17,446 nucleotides of DNA from CAYJEQ01 sp964369235 (GTDB taxonomy: Bacteria; Bacillota; Clostridia; Oscillospirales; Ruminococcaceae), in contig CAYJEQ010000058.1 of NCBI GenBank assembly GCA_964369235.1, positions 1-17,446 of the forward strand. Reading direction: 5' to 3'. The position numbers and the translations under genes were made by a program. This document shows positions 5,502 through 13,530 of this stretch, in pieces. Numbering within the stretch: the first letter of the stretch is position 1; each line of letters begins with the position of its first letter. The notes below the pieces were generated by a model, which was not told the origin of the DNA, searched no databases, and saw nothing but the letters and a program-made list of their open reading frames with translations.

Positions 5502-6497
5502 ATGAGTAAACAAAACTTTTCTGATTGCCCTGATTTTCTTAGGGAATTTTTATTTTATATGCTAACTATTAAAGGAAGATCCCCTCGTACAGTGGAAGCG
5601 TACCATATAGATCTAAGAGGATTTCTTCGTTATATTAAGTCTTCAAAGGATAATACTCCATTTGAGAATTTACAGGATATAAATATTGAAAACATGTCCC
5701 ATGAATACCTTAAAAAAATAACACTAAATGATACCTATAACTATCTTAATTTTATGATGTCCAGCCAAAAAAACTCTGCTACAGCTAGATCTAGAAAGGT
5801 ATCGGCAATACGATCTCTTTTTAAATATCTGACAACTAAATCCCATCTGTTACAAGATAATCCAGTAAAAGAATTAGAGGTACCAGCTCTTAAAAAAACT
5901 GTACCTAAACATCTGAGCCTTGAGGAAAGCTTAGAACTATTAGCAGTAGCAAATGATGGAATGAATCAAAGAGATTACTGCATTTTAGTGCTTTTTTTAA
6001 ACTGTGGTATGCGTTTATCAGAATTGGTAGGAATAGATTTACACAATATAAAAGATAATACCCTTACACTGCTTGGTAAGGGTAATAAAGAAAGAGTTAT
6101 TTTTCTAAATAATTCATGTTTATTGGCGATTAAGTCTTACTTGGAAGCACGACAGGAAATTAAGCCTAAACCAGAGTCAAAACAAGCACTATTTTTATCC
6201 AAAAATGGAAATAGAATATCCCCTAGAAGAGTTGAACAGATTGTTAAGGATTACCTTAAAAAAGCTAATTTAGGCGATCAGGGTTATTCTCCCCACAAAC
6301 TTAGACATACTGCAGCAACACTAATGTATCAACATGGTAATGTTGATGTTAGAATACTTAAGGAAATACTAGGCCATGTTAGCCTATCTACAACTGAAAT
6401 ATACACCCATGTAGCTAATAAGCAGATGGAAAATGCAGCTGATTGCTCTCCTTTATCCTCAGTGAAAGCTAAAAAGAAAACCAAGCTAGAGGCTTAG
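5502..6497 (+). CDS. xerC: Tyrosine recombinase of the XerC/XerD type
   Basis: Xer recombinases resolve chromosome dimers at dif near the division septum, normally as a XerC-XerD pair. The 331-residue protein has an N-terminal SAM-like core-binding domain (about 12-115, 'GRSPRTVEAYHIDLRGFLRY') and a C-terminal catalytic domain. All catalytic residues are present: R171 (GMRLSELVGI), K193 (LGKGNKER), H265 and R268 (HKLRHTAATL), H292 (LGHVSLSTTEIYTH) and the nucleophile Y301. It is some 30 residues longer than typical Xer proteins, partly through a lysine-rich tail. The ATG has a strong Shine-Dalgarno sequence. No att sites, transposon genes or cargo lie nearby, which favours a housekeeping role over an integrase. 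XerC and XerD cannot be told apart with confidence here. The gene ends 12 bp inside the convergent spoIIM-like gene. Confidence 0.88.
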   Translation: MSKQNFSDCPDFLREFLFYMLTIKGRSPRTVEAYHIDLRGFLRYIKSSKDNTPFENLQDINIENMSHEYLKKITLNDTYNYLNFMMSSQKNSATARSRKVSAIRSLFKYLTTKSHLLQDNPVKELEVPALKKTVPKHLSLEESLELLAVANDGMNQRDYCILVLFLNCGMRLSELVGIDLHNIKDNTLTLLGKGNKERVIFLNNSCLLAIKSYLEARQEIKPKPESKQALFLSKNGNRISPRRVEQIVKDYLKKANLGDQGYSPHKLRHTAATLMYQHGNVDVRILKEILGHVSLSTTEIYTHVANKQMENAADCSPLSSVKAKKKTKLEA

Positions 6498-7103
6498 TCC
6501 TCTAATAATGACTAAGAGTAGTGATTCTAAAATTACACCTATGATTATAACAAGTGTGAGAAAGAAGTATCGGATAAAATATTGTTTTACTGTTGTATTA
6601 GCCGAGTGCCCTTGGGAACTGCGATAACCTTTTAAAATGCCTTTACTAAGATTATATGACTGTGCACCACAAAAAAATAGTGGTAAAGTAGTTATCACAC
6701 TGCCAGTTAGTGTGGCCAGTATAATAGGTGTTATACCTTGATTGATATTTAGTATTCCTACTGTGATAAATGCATATCCCATACCTTTAATAAAGGGTGT
6801 AGATATAATCACAGGCAGTGACAAAGCAGAAAATCCACAAAGAAATAATACTAATACATAAAGTAGATTTCCACCTATAGATGACCTTAGTATATCACTA
6901 AATCTACCTGACTGTCTAAGACTTATATATTCTTCTATAATAGTTTTGTAGTTAGTCATTAGGCTATCTCCTAATTGGTATACTAAATGACTACCTATCC
7001 ATATTCCAATAATATAGATTATACCTAATAAAACTACAAATTGAGGCCCCTTAAATCCATTTTTAAGTTTTAGTTTACGATAATTTATTACTGCACCTTT
7101 CAT
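6486..7103 (-). CDS. spoIIM: SpoIIM-like sporulation membrane protein
   Basis: SpoIIM forms the SpoIID-SpoIIM-SpoIIP machine that drives membrane migration during engulfment of the forespore. The 205-residue protein has about five hydrophobic segments (roughly 22-42, 78-100, 104-120, 125-147 and 176-200), matching the SpoIIM/DUF95 layout and usual length (about 210). Family-like features are the 'GIWIGSHLVYQL' entry after TM1, a soluble loop at 43-77, and 'PFIKGMGYAFITVGIL' in the middle. The ATG follows AAGGATGG by 7 nt. A SigE-like promoter lies upstream, and a xer gene is its convergent neighbour; spoIIM also lies close to xerD in Bacillus subtilis. The two genes overlap tail to tail by 12 bp. 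The sequence is divergent, so a related DUF95 membrane protein cannot be excluded. Confidence 0.7.
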   Translation of the reverse strand: MKGAVINYRKLKLKNGFKGPQFVVLLGIIYIIGIWIGSHLVYQLGDSLMTNYKTIIEEYISLRQSGRFSDILRSSIGGNLLYVLVLFLCGFSALSLPVIISTPFIKGMGYAFITVGILNINQGITPIILATLTGSVITTLPLFFCGAQSYNLSKGILKGYRSSQGHSANTTVKQYFIRYFFLTLVIIIGVILESLLLVIIRGLSL

Positions 7104-7143
7104 TAATTAACCATCCTTTCTTTGACTATCCTTTAGTTTAATT

Positions 7144-7172
7144 AATGTATATGCAGCAAGAAAATAATAATA
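7144..7172 (-). promoter_or_regulatory. Candidate SigE promoter of the spoIIM-like gene
   Basis: The minus strand has TATTATT (7172-7166), 14 bp, then TATACATT (7151-7144). These match the SigE consensus KMATATT (6/7) and CATACAHT (7/8) at the expected distance. The start point would lie near 7137, about 34 nt before the ATG. spoIIM is a mother-cell SigE gene in Bacillus subtilis, so the match supports the gene call. A sigma-A-like TTGCAA-N17-TAAAAT lies just upstream (7203-7175) and could act instead. Confidence 0.45.
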
Positions 7173-7251
7173 CCATTTTAAAAAAATAAAATAGTTATTG
7201 CAAATAAATCTGTAATAGCTACTTTTTATAGCTCTTTATCAATAATTGGGG

Positions 7252-7302
7252 TAAAATTATATGTGGGGTATTCCCTCGCCAAAGGCGAGGGAATACCCCA
7301 CA
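7252..7302 (-). terminator. Long hairpin terminator after tyrS
   Basis: A perfect 19-bp, GC-rich stem (7262-7280 with 7284-7302) closes a 3-nt AAA loop, 35 bp past the tyrS stop. On the minus strand it is followed by TATAATTTTA, a modest T-tract. It separates tyrS from the spoIIM-like gene. The stem is unusually long and GC-rich for this AT-rich DNA. Confidence 0.75.
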
Positions 7303-7337
7303 ACAATTGATATATAACACTTTTTACCTATCTAATA

Positions 7338-8564
7338 CTAGCCTAGAATAATTTTTGTAAAGGATTTTTTACCTTTTTTAACTACGATATGTCCACCATC
7401 AAACTGAGATAGATTAATCTTATGATTAAAATCATCAATCTTTACTTCATCAACAGACACACCACCCTGCTGAATTAGACGACGGATTTCGCTTTTAGAT
7501 GGAGCGATAGCAGTTTGTACCATTAGATCAGCAAGGAGAATTTCACCATCTACAAAGGATTCGTTGGAAATAGTAGCAGTTGGCATATTAGCACTGTCAG
7601 CACCTGTTTTAAATAGGGCTGTAGCTGCTTCTAGGGACTTGTTAGCAGCTTCTTCTCCATGAACCATCTTTGTTAGCTCGTGAGCAAGTATTTCTTTAGC
7701 TTTGTTTAGCTGTGCACCTTCCCAAGATTCCATTGCTTTAATTTCATCTAGTGGGATGTATGTTAACATTTTCATACAGTTGATAACATCTGCATCAGCT
7801 ATATTTCTCCAGTACTGGAAAAACTCAAAAGGTGTTGTTTTCTCTGGATCTAACCATACAGCACCGTTTTCTGTTTTACCCATTTTCTTACCTTCTTTAG
7901 TTGTAAGAAGTGTAAATGTCATACCGTAAACTTCTTTTTGCTCTTTTCTACGAACTAGGTCTACACCACCTAGAATATTTGACCACTGGTCATCTCCACC
8001 AAGCTGCATTGTACAGTTTTCACTGCGATTTAGGTGTAGGAAGTCGTAGCTCTGCATAATCATGTAGTTAAACTCTATGAAAGAAAGTCCATTAGCATAT
8101 CTACTCTTAAAGCACTCAGCAGAAAGCATTTTATTTACAGAGAAACATACACCAATATCTCTTAGCATTTCAATGTAGTTAAGCTGTTTTAGCCAGTCTC
8201 CATTTTTTCTAACAATAGCCTTATCATCACCAAAATCCACAAAACGCTCCATCTGTCTTCTAAAGCACTCAGCATTATGGTCAATAGCTTCTTCAGTTAG
8301 CATTTTTCTCATATCTGTTTTACCAGATGGATCCCCTACCATCGTTGTTCCTGTGCCTAGTAGCAGAATAGGTTTATTACCTGCTTTCTGCATATGGCCA
8401 ATAACTACTAGCTGTAGGAAATGTCCTACATGTAAGCTATCTGCTGTAGCATCAAAACCTATATAGAATGTTGTATTACCAGAGTTAATAGATTTTTCAA
8501 TCTCTTCAGGGTTAGTCATCTGAGCTATAAGACCTCTAGCTTGTAATTCTTCAAATAATGTCAT
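7338..8564 (-). CDS. tyrS: Tyrosyl-tRNA synthetase
   Basis: A class I aminoacyl-tRNA synthetase charging tRNA-Tyr in the cytoplasm. With the start chosen here it has 408 residues, normal for the bacterial TyrRS. It shows the tyrosine-site 'YIGFDAT' (34-40), the HIGH-type motif HVGH (45-48), 'MQLGGDDQWSNI' (186-197), the KMSKS variant KMGKT (227-231) and a C-terminal S4 RNA-binding domain from about 340, including 'SKSEIRRLIQQGGVSV'. An upstream in-frame ATG at 8576 lies inside the AAGGATGG Shine-Dalgarno sequence. ATG at 8564, 8 nt downstream of it, is therefore the likely start, giving MTLFEELQARG as in the family. The gene is preceded by a T-box leader with a tyrosine specifier and followed by its own terminator. 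Confidence 0.96.
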   Translation of the reverse strand: MTLFEELQARGLIAQMTNPEEIEKSINSGNTTFYIGFDATADSLHVGHFLQLVVIGHMQKAGNKPILLLGTGTTMVGDPSGKTDMRKMLTEEAIDHNAECFRRQMERFVDFGDDKAIVRKNGDWLKQLNYIEMLRDIGVCFSVNKMLSAECFKSRYANGLSFIEFNYMIMQSYDFLHLNRSENCTMQLGGDDQWSNILGGVDLVRRKEQKEVYGMTFTLLTTKEGKKMGKTENGAVWLDPEKTTPFEFFQYWRNIADADVINCMKMLTYIPLDEIKAMESWEGAQLNKAKEILAHELTKMVHGEEAANKSLEAATALFKTGADSANMPTATISNESFVDGEILLADLMVQTAIAPSKSEIRRLIQQGGVSVDEVKIDDFNHKINLSQFDGGHIVVKKGKKSFTKIILG

Positions 8565-8591
8565 AATAATTACCATCCTTCATTTTTTATA

Positions 8592-8857
8592 AAATAAAAA
8601 GCCCTCTGCTCCTATTATAGAGCAGAGGGCGTTAAATTACGCGGTACCACCTCGGTTTATTTTACCACTTACATGGTAAAACCTTAAGACGCATATGCGT
8701 CCAGCCTATAACGGGGCTTAATCGACTCACCCTACTATTAGTTCAGGAGGCAGCTCCAAGATGTATTCATGATTAGTTCCCGACCTTTTTCACCAAACAA
8801 GGACTCTCTATAGGGATTAACTTACCACTACTAATTCTTTTCATAGCTTTTTTATAT
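8592..8857 (-). promoter_or_regulatory. Tyrosine T-box riboswitch controlling tyrS
   Basis: The leader has the parts of a T-box in order on the minus strand. Stem I includes AGAGAGT and GGTGAAAAAGG, followed by GAATACATC, where TAC (8765-8763) is the likely tyrosine specifier. The conserved T-box AGGTGGTACCGCG lies at about 8653-8641 and its TGGT pairs with the ACCA end of tRNA-Tyr. The terminator has an 11-bp stem (8601-8611 with 8620-8630) and a TTTTTATTTT tail. Uncharged tRNA-Tyr should stabilise the antiterminator and raise tyrS expression. Element boundaries are approximate. Confidence 0.95.
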
Positions 8858-8864
8858 TATAGTT

Positions 8865-8893
8865 ATTTTATTATAAAAATAATCCTTTGTCAA
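8865..8893 (-). promoter_or_regulatory. Sigma-A promoter of the tyrS T-box transcript
   Basis: On the minus strand TTGACA (8893-8888), a 17-bp spacer and TAAAAT (8870-8865) place the start near 8858, at the 5' edge of the T-box. The -35 begins 3 bp after the pfkA stop codon, and no terminator lies between. Confidence 0.75.
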
Positions 8894-8896
8894 CCT

Positions 8897-9871
8897 TTAG
8901 TTAGAAATTTCGTCTGCTGCACGATATAACTCACAGTCAAAAGGCTTTGTCATAGCTAGTGCTTCGATAATATCATAGTCCACAACTTTATCATTTTTGT
9001 AAACTACTACCCTATTGCTTTTTCCTTCCATTAGTAGTCCTACAGCATAATGACCCATCATGGTAGCAGTGCGTCTATCTCGGGATGTGGGGGATCCACC
9101 ACGCTGAACATGGCCTAGGACAGTACATCTTGTTTCAATGCCTGTTAGTGCTTCTAGCTTATGGGTAATTTCTGTACTATCTCCTACACCTTCGGACACT
9201 ACAACTACAAAATGCTTCTTGCCTGTTTTGTTGCTTTCGATAATTTTATTTGCCACATCTTTTTTTAGATTAAATGGCATTTCTGGTACTAATATAGCTG
9301 ATGCACCACAAGCAACGCCAGTATGAAGTGCTATATGTCCAGAATCACGGCCCATGACCTCTACAACAGAACATCTGTCATGGGACTGGGATGTGTCACG
9401 AATTTTATCTACAAGCTCCACAGCAGTATTTACAGCAGTGTCAAAGCCTATAGTATAATCAGAAGCACCAATGTCGTTGTCAATAGTACCTGGAACACCG
9501 ATACAAGGAATACCTCTTTTTGACAGTTCACTTGCACCTTTAAAGGAGCCATCTCCACCTATTACAATAAGGCCATCAATGCCTAGTTTTTTACACATCT
9601 CTGCGCCTTTTTCTCTGCCTTCTTCGGTGAGAAACTCCTCGCATCTTGCAGAATAAAGAATTGTTCCACCTTTTTGGATAATATCCTTTACACTTCTAAT
9701 GTGCATATCTACAACTTCTCCAGCCAGTAGACCACTATACCCTCTACAGATACCTTTAACTTTTATACCATTATAAATTGCTGTTCTAACTACTGCACGG
9801 ATAGCTGCGTTCATTCCTGGAGCATCTCCTCCACTAGTTAGTACTCCAATTGTTTTTACTTTATTTTCCAT
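8897..9871 (-). CDS. pfkA: ATP-dependent 6-phosphofructokinase
   Basis: PfkA phosphorylates fructose 6-phosphate to the 1,6-bisphosphate, the committing step of glycolysis, as a cytoplasmic tetramer. The 324-residue length is usual. Visible motifs are the ATP loop 'GVLTSGGDAPGMNAAIR', 'GGDGSFKGA' (Gly here marks ATP rather than pyrophosphate use), the catalytic 'PGTIDND', 'MGRDSGHIA' and 'HVQRGGSP'. I place the start at ATG 9871 (MENKVKTIGVL). The upstream ATG at 9922 would add 17 residues unlike the family, encoded by the leader hairpin region. GAAAGG lies before 9871 at a long spacing, the same arrangement as dnaE. It follows dnaE by 148 bp with no terminator, an order common in Firmicutes, and may read through into the tyrS leader. 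Confidence 0.97.
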   Translation of the reverse strand: MENKVKTIGVLTSGGDAPGMNAAIRAVVRTAIYNGIKVKGICRGYSGLLAGEVVDMHIRSVKDIIQKGGTILYSARCEEFLTEEGREKGAEMCKKLGIDGLIVIGGDGSFKGASELSKRGIPCIGVPGTIDNDIGASDYTIGFDTAVNTAVELVDKIRDTSQSHDRCSVVEVMGRDSGHIALHTGVACGASAILVPEMPFNLKKDVANKIIESNKTGKKHFVVVVSEGVGDSTEITHKLEALTGIETRCTVLGHVQRGGSPTSRDRRTATMMGHYAVGLLMEGKSNRVVVYKNDKVVDYDIIEALAMTKPFDCELYRAADEISN

Positions 9872-9903
9872 AAAATTATCATTCCTTTCATGATGTTTGG
9901 GTG

Positions 9904-9931
9904 TTTTGCCATGTAATTTCACATGACAAAA
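9904..9931. repeat. Imperfect 11-bp inverted repeat in the pfkA leader
   Basis: TTTTGCCATGT (9904-9914) pairs with ACATGACAAAA (9921-9931) with one C-A mismatch. An alternative 7-bp pairing, GTAATTT (9913-9919) with AAATTAC (9929-9935), is mutually exclusive with it. There is no T-run, so it is not a terminator. Confidence 0.45.
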
Positions 9932-9969
9932 TTACATAATAGTTTTGATTTTAAAGCTCAAAACCGACA

Positions 9970-9988
9970 TTTGAAACAATGTTTCAAA
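9970..9988. promoter_or_regulatory. Perfect 19-bp palindrome between dnaE and pfkA, candidate operator
   Basis: TTTGAAACA-A-TGTTTCAAA has 9-bp perfect arms around one base, and lies 32 bp after the dnaE stop and 98 bp before the pfkA start. Such geometry is typical of a dimeric repressor site. I see no convincing pfkA promoter next to it (nearest, TTTCAA-N17-TAAAAT, is weak), so the regulator and its effect are unknown. Confidence 0.5.
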
Positions 9989-10019
9989 CTATTCACCTTT
10001 CTTAAACAAAAATCAAGTT

Positions 10020-13000
10020 TTACTCAATGATTACAACATTTTCTTGACCTAAAATATATTTGAGTTCATCTACTAAAGTATTGCTCATTGCTACCCACAT
10101 ATATTCTGGGCATAGAAGATACTGCTTTGTGTCATTTAGAAAAAGATATACAGGAGTGTTTTTGCTATTTTGCAAATGAGAAGACTCCAGTAATGCTTTT
10201 ACCTTAGTATAATTCATAGAGCTTGAATTGTCAATTTTAAGATGTATTCCTAGTTTTTTTTCTTTTTTCTTAGGTTTTTCAGCTATATTGACATTATCTG
10301 CGTCTAGAAGTGATTCGCAAATTATCTTTGGATCTTCATCTTCTCTTAAACTAAGTCGTCCTTTAATAACAATAGCTTCGCTACTAGCTAGAGTGGCTTT
10401 ACAACTAGCATATACCTTAGGGAATATTAAAAGTTCCATTCTCCCAGACATATCCTCTATCTCGGCAAAAGCCATAGTGTCATTGTTTTTAGTATTTTTA
10501 GTTTTAACCTGTGTAACTACAGTTAGAAGATTTACAGGCTCTCCATCTTTTTTATTTAAGATATCTTCCTTCGCTTCAGCTAAGATTTCCCCTATTTTTT
10601 GAAGTTTTAGTTTGTCATATAGGCTGCCTACTCTATCTAGTGGATGGCCAGTCATATACAGTCCTGTTGTTTCTTTTTCCATAGAAAGTAGCCTATTTAG
10701 TGGGAATTCCTCAAATTTCTCTAGGATAAATTCATCATGACCTTTAGCAGCTTCCCCACCAAATAGATTAAGTTGTCCCTCTATAGAGTTTTTCTTAACA
10801 TAATCAAGATCAGATAATATAGCTTCATAACCTTGTAGCATCTCATGACGATTGTAGCCTAGACCGTCTAATGCACCACTTTTTATTAAGCTTTCTATGG
10901 TGCGTTTATTCATGTCTTTACCATGCATTCGATTAATAAAATCAGGGAAATCCTTATAATCACCAACTAGTTGACGCTCTTTTACTAGATTAGTAATAAA
11001 TCCCCTACCAATATTCTTAATTGCTAAAAGTCCAAATCTAATACTCTTTTCCTCAACTGTAAATAGGTATTTACTCTTGTTAACATGGGGTTGTAGTATA
11101 GATATACCTATTCTTTTACACTCTCCGATATACTCAATTATCTTATCGGTATTATCTATTACACTTGTAAGTAGGGCTGCCATGTATTCATTAGGATAAT
11201 GGCATTTTAAGAATGCTGTTTGATAGGACACTGTAGCATAAGCAGCAGCGTGGCTTTTATTAAAGGCATAGGAGGCAAAGGAGCTCATCTCATCAAATAT
11301 ACTGTTTGCTACCTCTGCTGGAACACCATTAGCCACACAACCTACACAGGATACACTACCGTCTTCATTGGTGTCACCGTATATAAAGCTATGGCGCTCT
11401 TTTTCCATAACATCCATCTTCTTTTTTGACATAGCTCGTCGTACAAGATCTGCCCTACCAAAGGAATATCCTGCAAGCTTTCTAAATATCTCCATTACCT
11501 GTTCCTGATATATAATACAGCCATAGGTAACCTCTAGAATAGGCTTTAAAAGTGGGTGCTTATAGGTGATCTGTGACATATTATGTCTATTGCGAATATA
11601 TGTTGGAATAGAGTCCATAGGCCCTGGTCGATATAATGAGATAACAGCTATTAGATCCTCTAGGCTTTCTGGCTTTAGTTGTACTAGTACCTGTCGCATA
11701 CCAGCAGATTCAAACTGGAACACACCAAAGGTCTGCCCACTGGCCATTAGTTTATATACTGCTGGGTCAGTATCATCAATTTTATCGATATCTAGTGTTA
11801 TTCCCTTAAGGGCTAGCATATCTATAGTTGACTTAATTACTGTTAGATTTCGTAGACCTAGAAAATCCATTTTAAGCAGGCCTAGTTCTTCTAAAGTAGT
11901 CATTGGGAACTGAGTTACTATAACACCTTCGTTAGATTGTAGTGGCACATAACTTTCTACAGTGTCCTTTGTAATAACTACCCCAGCTGCATGGACAGAT
12001 GAATGTCTAGGCATCCCCTCTAAACTTCTAGCAGTATCGATTAACTCTTTTATCTGTGTAGAGCTTTCATACTGTTCTTTAAGCTCTGTAGATACTTTAA
12101 GTGCCTTATCTATGGTGATATTTAACTCAGTAGGTATCATTTTAGCAATGGCGTCTACAGTTTGATATCCTAGTCCTAAAGCCCTGCCGACATCTCTAAT
12201 AGCAGCTTTTGCTGCCATAGTACCAAAGGTTATAATCTGTGCTACATGATCATTACCATATTTATCTACTACATAATCAATTACTTCCTGTCGACGCTCA
12301 TAGCAAAAATCAATATCAAAGTCAGGCATACTAATACGCTCAGGATTTAAAAATCTTTCAAATAGCAGATTGTATTTTATAGGATCTATCCCTGTAATTC
12401 CTACACAATAGGCAGCAAGGCTACCGGCCCCTGAACCTCTACCAGGGCCAACAGGAATACCTGTTTCTTTTGCATAGTTAATAAAATCAAATACTATTAG
12501 ATAATAATCCACATACCCCATTGTTTCGATAATGTTAATCTCAAAATCAAGACGCTCTACTATATCACTAGAAACATCCTGTCCATAGTGCTTATATAAT
12601 CCTTCATAACATAGCCTTTTAAAATAAGCATTATTATCCTCCCCATTAGGAGCAGTAAAATGTGGCAGTTTAGTAACACCAAACTGAAAATCTACATGAC
12701 ACATATCAGCAATTTTTACAGTATTAGATAGGCTATCCTTATATGCTGAAAATAAATTATTCATTTCATCATAGGACTTAATATAAAACTCATCTGTTTC
12801 AAATTCCATCTTGCTTTCGTCGTGAACTGTTCTATTAGTCTGGATACAAACAAGTACATTCTGACTTTTCCCATCTTCTTTAAGAACATAGTGGGAGTCA
12901 TTTGTAGCAACCATGCCTATTCCAGTTTCCTGTGATAGTTTATTCAGTAGTGGCAGTATTTGCACCTGCTCTTTAATTCCATGGTTTTGTATCTCTATAT

Positions 13001-13514
13001 AGTAATTATCCTTACCGAATACAGACTGATATTTTAGAGCAAGTTCTACTGCTTTATCATACTCATCCTGCATTAAAAGTCTAGGGATTTCCCCAGCTAA
13101 ACAAGCAGATAGGGCGATTAATCCTTCGCTGTATTTTTCTAAAAGTTCCATATCTATACGAGGTTTACTATAAAACCCCTCTACAAAGCCAGCAGAAACC
13201 AGCTTTATTAGGTTTTCATAACCTTTGTTATTTTTACAAAGTAGCACTAGGTGATGGGGAGAATTATCCACTCGGTGGACTTTATCAAATCTTGTTCGTG
13301 GTGCTACATATACTTCACAGCCTATAATTGGTTTAATGCCTTTCGCTGTGGCTTTTTTATAGAAATCAATAGCCCCATACATAACCCCGTGGTCGGTAAT
13401 AGCTACTGCTTTCTGTCCTAGCTCTATACAACGATCAATAAGCCTGTCTATGCGACAGGCTCCATCAAGTAGACTATATTGGCTGTGGACATGGAGATGG
13501 ACAAAGTCCTTCAT
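10020..13514 (-). CDS. dnaE: DNA polymerase III alpha subunit (DnaE)
   Basis: A C-family replicative polymerase, 1164 residues, the usual length of the DnaE1 form. The N-terminal PHP domain starts 'FVHLHVHSQYSLLDG' (4-18) and keeps metal-binding type motifs DHG (41-43) and NDSH (205-208). The catalytic core has 'GPGRGSGAGSLAAY' (366-379) and 'PDFDIDF' (397-403), with D400 and D402 equivalent to E. coli D401 and D403; 'KMDFLGLRNL' carries the third aspartate. An OB-fold region follows near residue 1000 ('VNLLTVVTQVKTKNT'), then a C-terminal domain of about 90 residues. The PolC-type inserted exonuclease is absent, so a separate polC is expected elsewhere. ATG 13514 follows AGAAGGAATG. The gene starts 16 bp after whiA and precedes pfkA, so it is probably in the operon. 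Confidence 0.97.
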   Translation of the reverse strand: MKDFVHLHVHSQYSLLDGACRIDRLIDRCIELGQKAVAITDHGVMYGAIDFYKKATAKGIKPIIGCEVYVAPRTRFDKVHRVDNSPHHLVLLCKNNKGYENLIKLVSAGFVEGFYSKPRIDMELLEKYSEGLIALSACLAGEIPRLLMQDEYDKAVELALKYQSVFGKDNYYIEIQNHGIKEQVQILPLLNKLSQETGIGMVATNDSHYVLKEDGKSQNVLVCIQTNRTVHDESKMEFETDEFYIKSYDEMNNLFSAYKDSLSNTVKIADMCHVDFQFGVTKLPHFTAPNGEDNNAYFKRLCYEGLYKHYGQDVSSDIVERLDFEINIIETMGYVDYYLIVFDFINYAKETGIPVGPGRGSGAGSLAAYCVGITGIDPIKYNLLFERFLNPERISMPDFDIDFCYERRQEVIDYVVDKYGNDHVAQIITFGTMAAKAAIRDVGRALGLGYQTVDAIAKMIPTELNITIDKALKVSTELKEQYESSTQIKELIDTARSLEGMPRHSSVHAAGVVITKDTVESYVPLQSNEGVIVTQFPMTTLEELGLLKMDFLGLRNLTVIKSTIDMLALKGITLDIDKIDDTDPAVYKLMASGQTFGVFQFESAGMRQVLVQLKPESLEDLIAVISLYRPGPMDSIPTYIRNRHNMSQITYKHPLLKPILEVTYGCIIYQEQVMEIFRKLAGYSFGRADLVRRAMSKKKMDVMEKERHSFIYGDTNEDGSVSCVGCVANGVPAEVANSIFDEMSSFASYAFNKSHAAAYATVSYQTAFLKCHYPNEYMAALLTSVIDNTDKIIEYIGECKRIGISILQPHVNKSKYLFTVEEKSIRFGLLAIKNIGRGFITNLVKERQLVGDYKDFPDFINRMHGKDMNKRTIESLIKSGALDGLGYNRHEMLQGYEAILSDLDYVKKNSIEGQLNLFGGEAAKGHDEFILEKFEEFPLNRLLSMEKETTGLYMTGHPLDRVGSLYDKLKLQKIGEILAEAKEDILNKKDGEPVNLLTVVTQVKTKNTKNNDTMAFAEIEDMSGRMELLIFPKVYASCKATLASSEAIVIKGRLSLREDEDPKIICESLLDADNVNIAEKPKKKEKKLGIHLKIDNSSSMNYTKVKALLESSHLQNSKNTPVYLFLNDTKQYLLCPEYMWVAMSNTLVDELKYILGQENVVIIE

Positions 13515-13530
13515 TAATTTATCATTCCTT

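Noticed and set aside
5502..6497. The tyrosine recombinase as the integrase of a mobile element
   Set aside because: No att-like direct repeats, excisionase, relaxase or cargo genes are nearby, and the neighbours are core genes; a housekeeping Xer is simpler.
9872..9922. N-terminal extension of pfkA from ATG 9922
   Set aside because: The 17 extra residues are unlike PfkA proteins and are encoded by the leader hairpin; ATG 9871 gives the family N-terminus.
10228..12165. Several plus-strand ORFs of 67-124 codons inside dnaE
   Set aside because: They are antisense shadows of a full-length, motif-complete dnaE, with no ribosome binding sites.
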